The notes beneath the pieces were generated by a model that was not told where the DNA came from, made no database searches, and saw nothing but the letters and a program-made list of their open reading frames with translations. DNA of 17,794 bases from JBFJVZ01 sp041623895 (GTDB lineage: Bacteria; Planctomycetota; Planctomycetia; Pirellulales; Pirellulaceae), in assembly GCA_041623895.1 (NCBI GenBank), contig JBFJVZ010000111.1:1-17794 (forward strand). Direction: 5' to 3'. The position numbers were made by a program, and so were the translations under genes. Each line of letters opens with the position of its first letter. Position 1 is the first letter of the stretch. Below are positions 1 to 8,400 of the stretch, piece after piece.

Positions 1-1
1 C

Positions 2-856
2 CTGATTGGTTGCAGCGTTCGCTACTTGGGCCGTGTTGAAAACGCTCCAGAGGAACCAACTGATAAGACCCGCGTCGCCAAGCCGGCTGTAGCGTGCAAG
101 TCTTCATTGGCTGCTGAAGACCATAGCCAAGGCGACCTGATTCACTCGTCGCTTCCCTTGGATGATGAAGAGCTCAGAGAGATCGTCGCTAACTTCATCG
201 ATCGCCTGGATGTGCGACTGGATAGGATTCAGCAAGCCTGCAACAACAACGACCACGAAACTGTTTGCTCCGAGGCGCATTGGTTGAAAGGTTCTGGAGG
301 AACGGTCGGGTTTGCGGAGTTCGGTGAACCGGCGGCAGCCTTGGAAAGAGCAGCCAGAGCCGGCAACAAAGATCAAGCCACTGAAATCCTCAGCACGATC
401 AAGGAGATTCGATCGAGATTAGTCCGCCCGCTGCGGCAGGCTGAATCTTCCCCGCCAGCGGAGCATACATCGGCAACACAGCCACCCCTGCCACTTTCGG
501 TTGCCGTCAATGCCAGTGACGCCGCCACTGTCAGCGATCCGATCCATTGCGACTTGCCGCTGGATGATCCGGACTTTTTGGGCATCGTGGTTGACTTCAT
601 TGGTCGCTTGGATTCGCGATTAGAAGACATGCAGGGACTGCTGTCCGCAGGCCGATTCGAAGAGCTATCCAACGAAGCGCACTGGCTAAAAGGAGCAGGT
701 GGAACGGTCGGGTTTGGCGAGTTCACCGAACCGTCCGTCGCCTTGCTGGAAGCGACCCGCAATAAGCAGGCGGAGGCGGCGGCTGAGCATCTAAAGGAGG
801 TCATCGCCGTCCGCCAGCGTATCGTGCTGCCCGAGCCGACGGCATCGCGCGACTAG
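2..856 (+). CDS. Tandem Hpt-domain protein, 5' end cut off by the window (probable C-terminus of a hybrid histidine kinase)
   Basis: The frame is open from base 2 with no stop, so the gene almost certainly begins upstream; a TTG at 26 is a possible but unconvincing start. Counting from that TTG, two histidine phosphotransfer domains lie at about residues 40-135 and 173-270. Each has the motif EAHWLKG(S/A)GGTVGF, with the phosphoacceptor histidines at His85 and His219. The two copies are nearly half identical by eye, so they arose by duplication. They are joined by a Pro/Ala/Ser-rich linker (about 138-172). Hpt domains carry phosphate between receiver domains, and pairs like this usually sit at the end of hybrid sensor kinases. 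No kinase or receiver domain is visible in the part present. The next gene downstream is a REC-HD-GYP regulator on the same strand, a natural phosphate acceptor. The Hpt call is firm; the parent architecture is inferred. Confidence 0.85.
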   Translation: MIGCSVRYLGRVENAPEEPTDKTRVAKPAVACKSSLAAEDHSQGDLIHSSLPLDDEELREIVANFIDRLDVRLDRIQQACNNNDHETVCSEAHWLKGSGGTVGFAEFGEPAAALERAARAGNKDQATEILSTIKEIRSRLVRPLRQAESSPPAEHTSATQPPLPLSVAVNASDAATVSDPIHCDLPLDDPDFLGIVVDFIGRLDSRLEDMQGLLSAGRFEELSNEAHWLKGAGGTVGFGEFTEPSVALLEATRNKQAEAAAEHLKEVIAVRQRIVLPEPTASRD

Positions 857-1032
857 TGGGAAAGAACCTTCGATAACCTGAACGCACGTCGATTCGGCAA
901 AAACCATCCATCGCGAATAATCGGTAGATGCGGAGTTCCAATCAGGCCGCCTGACAAATCCGCTTGGTTTTGTGGGCTTCTTGTCATTTGTACAACCAAC
1001 TCTTCATCAGACCAATTCTTACGTAAGCACTG

Positions 1033-2241
1033 ATGAGTATTCAATCAAACCCTACGAACGCTGGTTACCAGGCAGGAATGGGGGCGGGCGCGCAATCGTC
1101 GACGCCTGCCGCCGCTGTTGTCTCAAGCACCAACCGTCTGTCCGGACGGATCATGATTGTTGACGATGAAATCGCCAACGTGATGGTCGCTCGTAAGCTG
1201 CTGGAGCGGGCCGGGTACAGCCAGTTTGAAACGACAACCGACTCTTCGATCGCAATCAACCTGGCACACTCGTCCAATCCGGACGTGCTGCTGTTGGACA
1301 TCAATATGCCCAATGTGGACGGTATCGAGATTCTGAAGCAGATTCGCAGCATCGATAAGTTTCAGCACTTGCCGGTTCTTATTCTGACAGCCAATAGTGA
1401 AGCAGACATCAAACTGAAATGCCTGGAACTGGGCGCCACTGACTTTTTGGTCAAGCCGGTGGACCCCATGGAGCTGGCGCCGCGAGTTCGCAACGCTCTG
1501 AAGATGAAGTCTTATCAGGATCGGCTTCAAAACCACGCCGCGGAGCTGGAGCAGAAAGTTCGTCAACGCACTCGCGAGTTGGAACTTTCGCGCCGCGAGG
1601 TGATTTACTGCCTGGCTCGGGCCGCCGAATTACGAGACAACGATACTGGCAATCATGTGATCCGTGTCGGACGATACGCCGGAATTGTTGCCAAGAACAT
1701 GGGTATGCCCGAAAACTTCGTATCCGACATTGAACTGGCTGCGCAATTGCATGACGTCGGAAAAATTGCCGTGCCCGATTCGATTCTCTTGAAGCCCGGA
1801 AAGCTTGAACCGGAGGAATACGAGAACATTCAAAATCACGTTAAGTACGGCCGCCAGATCATTCGTCCCTACGCCGCCAATGAGGCCATGGTCATGCGCC
1901 GCCACGTGGTGATCGGTTCACAAATGCTTCAGGATGGAAGTTCGTTGATGCGACTTGCAGCAAGCATTGCCCAGACCCATCACGAGCGATTCGACGGGTC
2001 GGGTTATCCGATCGGCCTGGCCGGGGAAGATATTCCCATCGAAGGCCGCATCACCGCCGTGGCCGATGTCTACGATGCGTTATCGTCGGAGCGGCCCTAC
2101 AAAAAAGCGTTGCCTCGCGAAAAGTGTTTCGAGATCATGAGCGACGGCCGCGGGACCCACTTCGATCCCGATGTCTTGGACGCCTTTTTCCGCGGTGCTT
2201 CCGAAATCGTAACGATTCAAGTCGAATTCATGGACTGCTAA
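1033..2241 (+). CDS. Response regulator with HD-GYP domain (probable cyclic-di-GMP phosphodiesterase)
   Basis: 402 aa, cytoplasmic. Domains: a low-complexity Ala/Ser/Gly-rich N-terminus (1-37); a receiver domain (about 39-157) with acidic pair Asp44/Asp45, phosphoacceptor Asp89 (LLLDINMP), Thr119 and Lys141 (KP); a charged helical linker, likely coiled coil (about 158-190); and an HD-GYP domain (about 190-395). The last carries LHDVGKI with His240-Asp241 and HHERFDGSGYP at 316-326, both intact. HD-GYP proteins with these residues hydrolyse c-di-GMP to pGpG or GMP at a di- or tri-iron centre, so this is expected to be an active phosphorylation-controlled enzyme. Between the HD and HHE motifs the H...G segment occurs twice (His269 and His291), lengthening the domain by about 20 residues. 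The ATG at 1033 has no clear Shine-Dalgarno, but the next Met in frame would damage the receiver domain. It follows the Hpt gene by 176 bp on the same strand; a shared phosphorelay is inferred. Confidence 0.93.
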   Translation: MSIQSNPTNAGYQAGMGAGAQSSTPAAAVVSSTNRLSGRIMIVDDEIANVMVARKLLERAGYSQFETTTDSSIAINLAHSSNPDVLLLDINMPNVDGIEILKQIRSIDKFQHLPVLILTANSEADIKLKCLELGATDFLVKPVDPMELAPRVRNALKMKSYQDRLQNHAAELEQKVRQRTRELELSRREVIYCLARAAELRDNDTGNHVIRVGRYAGIVAKNMGMPENFVSDIELAAQLHDVGKIAVPDSILLKPGKLEPEEYENIQNHVKYGRQIIRPYAANEAMVMRRHVVIGSQMLQDGSSLMRLAASIAQTHHERFDGSGYPIGLAGEDIPIEGRITAVADVYDALSSERPYKKALPREKCFEIMSDGRGTHFDPDVLDAFFRGASEIVTIQVEFMDC

Positions 2242-2404
2242 TCAAGCGGCCATGCACGACGACCGCCGGGCAGAGTGAGTTTTTTTGACTGGCACGCCTG
2301 CCGAATGTCCCAGTCTCACAGTCATCGCAGAGTCAACAGCACTCTGCTATCTTCTTGCTCTCGGGACTGTCAGCGACGTCGTGTTATGTGAGCAAGAAAA
2401 CAAG

Positions 2405-3508
2405 ATGAGCAATTCTGAATGTCGCTGGGGATTTTTGAGTACGGCTGCAATCGCCCGCAAGAACTGGAAGGCAATTCGGCTGAGCGGCAACGGGCGGGTG
2501 ACGGCCGTCGCCAGCCGCTCCGAGGCCCGTGCACAACAATTCATCGACGAATGTGAAGCAGAGGTATCACAGCTTTCGCCCGTTGCCGCCGTTGGATCTT
2601 ATCAGCAGCTGCTGGACCGCAGCGATGTGGATGTCGTCTACATTCCCTTGCCCACCGGGATGCGGAAACAGTGGGTGTTGGCGGCCGCCAAGGCAGGCAA
2701 ACATGTGTTGGTGGAAAAGCCGATCGCTGTCAACCTGCAGGACGCTCAGGAAATGGTTGATGCCTGCGCTGCAGCCGGCACCCAATTCATGGACGGCGTG
2801 ATGTTCGATCACAGCCGCCGAGTGCAGATCGTCAGCGACAAGATTCAAAACGGCGAGGTGGTGGGAACGCCGCGACGTATTTACACGCACTTTTCCTTTG
2901 CCGGTGATGCTACCTTTCAAAAATCAAACATTCGCACTGACAGCGTGCTCGAGCCGCACGGCTGTCTGGGTGACCTGGGCTGGTACTGCATTCGCTTCAC
3001 ACTCTGGGCCGCGGGGAAGAAGTTACCCACGCACGTTTCAGCGAGAACCATCACACCGCTTAAAGGTGACCAATCCCCTGGAGAGGTGCCCGGCGAATTC
3101 TCAGCGGAACTGCGATTCGACGAGGGGCTGTCAGCCGGATTCTATTGCTCGTTCCTGACCGAAAACCAGCAGACGGCTATCGTCTCCGGCTCTGATGGTT
3201 TCATTTCGGTCGATGACTTTGTCTTGCCGTTTTACGATGCAGAAGCTGCATGGGGCGAGCACCGGCATGTCTTGGAAATCGACAACTGCCGATGGAATTT
3301 CCGGCGTCACAGTCAACGTCAGGCAATCGCTGAGTACCCGTCGGGCGAACGTAACGCGGCGGAAGTCAATTTGGTTCGTCGATTTGCCGAGCGCGTGATT
3401 GATGGTAAATCGGATCCGAGCTATCCGGACATTGCGCTGAAGACGCAGGCCGTCTTGGATGCGTGTCGAAAAAGCGATGCGGCGGGCGGAAAAATGATCA
3501 CGCTGTAG
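2405..3508 (+). CDS. Gfo/Idh/MocA-family NAD(P)-dependent oxidoreductase
   Basis: 367 aa from ATG 2405. The frame is open further upstream to a TTG at 2285, but those 40 residues match nothing in the family, while MSNSECRWGF leads straight into the first Rossmann strand, so ATG 2405 is preferred. Seen: an N-terminal nucleotide-binding fold starting WGFLSTAAIARKNWKAI (8-24), the family hallmark EKP at 104-106 (HVLVEKPIAV) and the glycine-rich helix GCLGDLGWYCIRF (186-198) of the C-terminal substrate domain. The WGFLSTAAIARKNW opening resembles the subgroup containing dimeric dihydrodiol dehydrogenases and plant-type oxidoreductases rather than inositol dehydrogenases. These enzymes oxidise or reduce sugars, inositols and related diols with NAD(P); the substrate cannot be read from sequence. 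No Sec or Tat signal is visible, so it is cytoplasmic. It ends 9 bp from the end of the convergent sodium:sugar symporter gene, which hints at carbohydrate metabolism. Confidence 0.9.
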   Translation: MSNSECRWGFLSTAAIARKNWKAIRLSGNGRVTAVASRSEARAQQFIDECEAEVSQLSPVAAVGSYQQLLDRSDVDVVYIPLPTGMRKQWVLAAAKAGKHVLVEKPIAVNLQDAQEMVDACAAAGTQFMDGVMFDHSRRVQIVSDKIQNGEVVGTPRRIYTHFSFAGDATFQKSNIRTDSVLEPHGCLGDLGWYCIRFTLWAAGKKLPTHVSARTITPLKGDQSPGEVPGEFSAELRFDEGLSAGFYCSFLTENQQTAIVSGSDGFISVDDFVLPFYDAEAAWGEHRHVLEIDNCRWNFRRHSQRQAIAEYPSGERNAAEVNLVRRFAERVIDGKSDPSYPDIALKTQAVLDACRKSDAAGGKMITL

Positions 3509-3517
3509 CTGCGGGCA

Positions 3518-5167
3518 TCATCTCGAGAAATAGATATAGATTCCGACCACCAGCAAAATTAGCCCGCCGCCAACATAGGGAGCGGGTTTCCATGGCGTCA
3601 GGTCCACCAATTTTGCATCTTGTTGTTCGTACGGTTGGTCGCGTTTCATGAACGATCCCAGGGTTGCCTGCAGAATCAGCAGCCCGACGAAGACGGCGCC
3701 CATGAAATGATAGCCGGACCCAAAGATCGTGGTGACCCAGCCGTCAGCCTTCTCGACTCCGGCTGCCTCATTGACCGTTCCGTCGAACAGCGTGCCCCAC
3801 AACATGATCGCCAAACCGACGATCAGCGTGATCAGTGCCGACTTTCCGTCAGCCGTTTTGTTAAACATCCCAAAAATAATCACGGCAAAAATGGGGATGA
3901 AGTAAACGCCGTTCAGCTTCTGAAAAAATCCAAAAATTCCTTCACTCGCGTCCATGAAGATCAAGGGTGCAAAGATGACGGCAAAGATGGCAACACCGGC
4001 GCTGACAATCTGTCCGGAACGTACAACTTCCTTGTGCGAGGCCTGGGGACGAAGAATGCGTTGGTAAACTCCCAGCGAAAAAAGCGTCGCGCTGGAATTC
4101 AAGACCGAATTAAATGTGGACAGGATCGAACCGACCATCACGGCCGCAAAGAATCCGGTGAGTGCCTCCGGTAATACCAATCGGACGAGGGCACCGTAGA
4201 CCTTGGAGTCTTTGCCGTCGATCTGCGCGCTGAAGTCAGCGTTGTTGGTCGCGATGTAGGCAGCCACAATACCGGGAACGACCAGAATCAGCGGCGCCAA
4301 GATCTTGAAGAGCGAAGCAAGCAAAACACCTTTTTGACCCTCCGCCAGATTCTTGGCCCCAAAGGTGCGCTGGATGATCTGCTGATTCGTTGTCCAGTAA
4401 AAGAAATTCAACAGCAACACGCCGGTAAACATCGTGGGCCAATAGACGTCTTCCCCTTTGGCACCGATCGACTGCAGGGCATCCGGATCTGCCTCGCGAA
4501 TCTTTTCAAAGACACTCAGCAGCGAGTCGTCACCGGCGGCGTAGCGGAGTGAAAAGTAGGTAATCGAAATTCCGCCCACCAGCAGACCCAGTCCATTGAA
4601 TGTGTCGGAGACTGCCACGGCACGCAGCCCGCCAAAGATCGCATAACCCGATCCCAGCGAAGCAATCACAATCACGACCGCCCAAATCGTGCCCGCATCG
4701 CTCAGCCCCAACTTGGTCTGCAGATCAAGCATGTTCGACAAGCCCGACGCGCCGGTGTACAGCACAAACGGCAGCAGGATCAGCGTGTAGGCAACGATAA
4801 AGACGCCAGTGGTCAAAGAGCGGACGCCGCCGCCATAGCGTTCTTCCAGAAACTGAGGGATGGTGGCGATGCCGGACTTCAAATAACGCGGCAAAAAGAA
4901 CAGGGCAAGAAACACCAGCGAAATACCGGCGACAACTTCCCAGACCATCACGGACAAGCCTTCTTTCCAAGCACCACCGTTGAGCCCCACCAGTTGCTCC
5001 GTCGACAAATTGGTCAACAATAGCGAACCGGCGATAAAGCCTCCCGTCAGGCCGCGACCGGCGAGAAAGTAGCCGGTTTCGTCATCGTTGATCCCCCTTC
5101 CTCGAGTAATGAGGTAAGTCAAGACAGCCACAAGAGCAGTAAAAAACAGAAAAGACGCGATGATCAT
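3518..5167 (-). CDS. Sodium:solute symporter, SGLT/vSGLT-like (probable Na+/sugar cotransporter)
   Basis: 549 aa from ATG 5167. The frame runs up to an ATG at 5320, but the extra 51 residues are hydrophilic and His/Arg-rich, whereas MIIASFLFFTALVAVLTYL at 5167 is a typical first membrane helix of this family. A dozen or more hydrophobic segments are visible, as expected for the SSS family (TC 2.A.21). Motifs include FLAGRGL (34-40), LSTEQLVGLNG (54-64), a FFYWTTNQQIIQR segment (255-267) and a helix containing SILSTFNSVLNSS. Compared with vSGLT as I remember it, the sugar-contact residues Gln69, Glu88, Asn260 and Lys294 and the gate Tyr263 correspond to Gln58, Glu77, Asn254, Lys288 and Tyr257 here. 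This favours a hexose-type sugar cotransported with Na+. It converges on the oxidoreductase gene and diverges from the kinase-ATPase gene. No strong Shine-Dalgarno precedes the start. Confidence 0.9.
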   Translation of the reverse strand: MIIASFLFFTALVAVLTYLITRGRGINDDETGYFLAGRGLTGGFIAGSLLLTNLSTEQLVGLNGGAWKEGLSVMVWEVVAGISLVFLALFFLPRYLKSGIATIPQFLEERYGGGVRSLTTGVFIVAYTLILLPFVLYTGASGLSNMLDLQTKLGLSDAGTIWAVVIVIASLGSGYAIFGGLRAVAVSDTFNGLGLLVGGISITYFSLRYAAGDDSLLSVFEKIREADPDALQSIGAKGEDVYWPTMFTGVLLLNFFYWTTNQQIIQRTFGAKNLAEGQKGVLLASLFKILAPLILVVPGIVAAYIATNNADFSAQIDGKDSKVYGALVRLVLPEALTGFFAAVMVGSILSTFNSVLNSSATLFSLGVYQRILRPQASHKEVVRSGQIVSAGVAIFAVIFAPLIFMDASEGIFGFFQKLNGVYFIPIFAVIIFGMFNKTADGKSALITLIVGLAIMLWGTLFDGTVNEAAGVEKADGWVTTIFGSGYHFMGAVFVGLLILQATLGSFMKRDQPYEQQDAKLVDLTPWKPAPYVGGGLILLVVGIYIYFSR

Positions 5168-5445
5168 GACTTGTCGTTTTGAGGGGCGTTGCGTTGACGG
5201 GATTTCGCAGAGGTCATCGTGATTGGCAATCGTGCCGAAAGCGTCCGCGGTTTTGCGGCTCACATTGTGGGTTGCCCGGGACACCCATGGAAGCGGTTGC
5301 CGGTGCATCGATGGCATCAAAAACTGAGAAAAAGGAATGATTCAAAATTCACGCGCTTGATGGCGGCAAGAGGATAAGATAGGGGCTCGCAACCCGACCG
5401 ACCCGATCGATTCAACTCGACAGGACTCGCCAGAGAAGTGCCGCG
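5168..5445. promoter_or_regulatory. Divergent intergenic region between symporter and kinase genes
   Basis: This 278-bp gap separates two genes transcribed away from each other, so it should contain both promoters. I could not find a convincing -35/-10 pair on either strand. On the + strand a GAGAAG lies 7 bases before the kinase ATG and may be its weak ribosome binding site. The symporter frame stays open through part of the gap, but the peptide looks non-coding (see the symporter entry). No RNA gene or repeat is evident. Confidence 0.4.
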
Positions 5446-8400
5446 ATGGAAGACCCCAACGAATTACCCCTGCGGCGGCGTTCGTCAGATACGGTTTCCC
5501 AAGACCCGGGTGGTCACGAAACGCAACATTCCGGCATGACCTCGCGCCGTCTCCCGCCGCCCTGGCAACATGGCCAGCGGCTGGGCGACTTTCAATTGGA
5601 ACTGCTGCTGGGCCAAGGTTCCAGTGGTTACGTGTTTCGGGCGCTTGACTTGGTAACCAGGCGGAGATGCGCCCTGAAGATTCTGACACCCGAATCAAGC
5701 CAAGATCTGCGCCGCAACAAACTCGGCTTTCGACGGATGATGACGATCCATCATTCAAGTTTAATGCGTGTTGATCTGATTCACGTCTTGGATGGCCACG
5801 TGGCGATGTCCATGGAAGAAGTTCATGGGGATACCCTGGCCAAAACACTTAAACGTTACAAGACGCTGCCCCCGCACGTTGCTTTCAAGCGTTTGCTGGC
5901 CCTGGCCCGTCACTACGGCGGCGCGCTCGCTGAGATGCATGCCCACGCCCTGGTTCATCGCGATATCAAGCCACAGAACTTGATGGTCGATTCACGCGAG
6001 ATTGGCCGAGTCATCGACTATGGATTGGTCGGCACGTGTGATCCGGAATCGGACCCCAATGGCTTCCGTCATTATTTGGCCGGAACGCCGCGCTACTGGT
6101 CACCAGAGGCGTTGCGGAATCAGTTCTACACACCTTCGGGTGATGTTTTTAGTTTGGGTCTGGTGATGTTGGAAGCCTTGTATGCCATCACCGGTCGACA
6201 AGTTTGGCAGCGATCAGAGGAAGATCGCGACGAGGATGCTCAGCTGATTAGTGAAGCCGTTGACGATCTGTCTCAGTCGATACCGCATGTGCTGCGTGAT
6301 GCCTGTTTGGAAATGCTGCAGATCAAGCCGGAAGACCGGCCGTCGGCACAATACATTTCCCGGCTGGGACTGCCGACTGCCAGAAGCTTCGTCCTGCACT
6401 CTGGCCATCAATTGTTCGGACGAGAACGTGAATTGGAAGAAATCTGCGATTGGCTGCGGACGATCTACGAAGGAAAGATCGAGCGGTTGCACATTCACGG
6501 TCCATCGGGAATCGGCAAAACCAGGCTGATTGATGAAGTGGAGCGTCATCTTCGTGCGTTGCGTTGGGGACAAGTCTTTAGAGCCAACTGCCGGCCTCGC
6601 GAAGACGAACCGCTGCAGGCGTTTGATCAGATTGCTGACGAAATCGCCAATCGATACACATCTTTCAATGATCGTGAGCAACTGCAGGTGGATGTGGCCA
6701 GCGCCGCGATCCTTCATCAGGCATTTCCCGTGCTCAAAGATGTTGTGCACGCCAGTCTGCGGTTGCCTCCGATTGCCTCCACAGTCGATCGCATTGATGC
6801 CCTGGAGGCGGTCGCCAGACTGACCGTCGAACTGCGAAAAGTGGGCCCCCTGATCTTGATTATCGATGACGTTCAATGGGCAGATCCCGACAGCCTCAGC
6901 ATTCTGGACAGGTTGCAAGCGGCCAGTGGTGAGATGTTGGCAATCATCACCGTTGGCAGAACCAGATCGACCAATCAGCGGAAATCGCCCGGCCGTGTGC
7001 TGGAGATCAAACCGCTTAGTGGTGATGCTAGTTTTCAGCTGCTTGCTGATGCGGCCAAAAGGTGCAGCGTTAATATCAACCGCGCCGCGATCCGTGAACT
7101 TGCCGACGCGGCGGCCGGAAATCCATTTCGCCTGAAGGAGTTGACCGAAGAGTTTCGGCCGGGCGGAGCGCTGGCGACACTGCAACCTTCCAGCGACTCG
7201 TCAATTTCGAACCTGGGCAGTATCGATCAGTTGTGGAAACGACGGGCAAAACGACTTGGCCAACAGGCCAGAAAAGTCCTCCCCTTCATTGCTACCGCGG
7301 GTCGGCCCGTCTCGTCCGCGCAACTCGGGGAACTCGCGGAGCTGAATGCTAATGAGGTTGATGTTGCGGTCACCGAGCTTGCCCACGTCAGGTTGGTTTC
7401 GGATGAAGCAACCGGTGAAGAGTGCATAGCGGTCGTCAGTGACCGTGTCTCCGCGGGCATCATTTCCGGCTTGCGCAAGTCGGAAAAGCTTCGGGCACAC
7501 AGGGCCTGGGCGCAATTGCTTTCCCGCAGCAAGAACCAGGAGCAGATGTCAGCGCGAATCGCCAATCACTTGTTTGACGCGGGAGAGCCGAGCCGAGCGT
7601 TGTCATATGCGATCCAGGCAGCGGAGGACGCGGAACGGCTGTTCGCAAAAACTGAAGCGGCAAAGTGGTATGTGCGCGTGCTGGATCTGGTCGAAGGCAA
7701 AGAACGTCTCAAATATCTTCGTAATGCCGCTCGCTGCTACGAGCAAGCTGATCAGCCGGTGGACGCTGCCAGGCTTTACCGTGAATTGGCCGATACAGTT
7801 GATGATCCGAATGAAAGACTGGCTTGCCGGATTTTGGCAACCGAACTATTGCTTCGCAGTGGTCGTTTGGAATCCGTTCGCGATGAATTAGTCGAACTGT
7901 GCAGCAAGCTTCGCCTGCCCGGGCCAAAGCCCGCGTCTCAAAACCCGTTATCCTTCGTTGCAGACTCCCTGCGGCTGGCAGGATTGCGAGCTTCCGCAAA
8001 AATTGCCCGCACGCGATCCGACGCGCACACGTCGACTCGTCAGCAACATCGACTGAATATGTGTGCTGCTCTGGTTCGCCCGCTGTCACTGTTTGATGGA
8101 GTCTTAGCGGCTCGACTACTGAAAATTGGTGCCGTCCAAGCCGCGCAAGGTAGTAGCATCGCGCAACAGATGCACTTTGCCTTTGGGGCCGCGGTTTTCG
8201 CGTGCGGAAATCGTGGAGCCAAGCGAACGCGCGGAGAAATGGTCTTGAAGCAGTTGCGCTCCCAAGTCACCCGGTTGCAGGATGCAAAGATCAGTGGGGA
8301 CTATTGGGCGGCCGTCGCGACAAGCAAGGCACTGTCGTTAAGATGGCATGAAGTCAACGACGCCGTGCGAATGAGCGTCAATGAATATGAGGCGGTTGAG

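Noticed and set aside
2270..2290. T-run (2280-2286) after the HD-GYP gene as a terminator
   Set aside because: No stable GC-rich hairpin precedes the T-run.
6214..7185. Long open frame on the minus strand inside the kinase-ATPase gene
   Set aside because: It lies wholly opposite the ATPase domain with intact Walker motifs; its peptide has no recognisable domain and looks like a shadow of GC-rich codon use.
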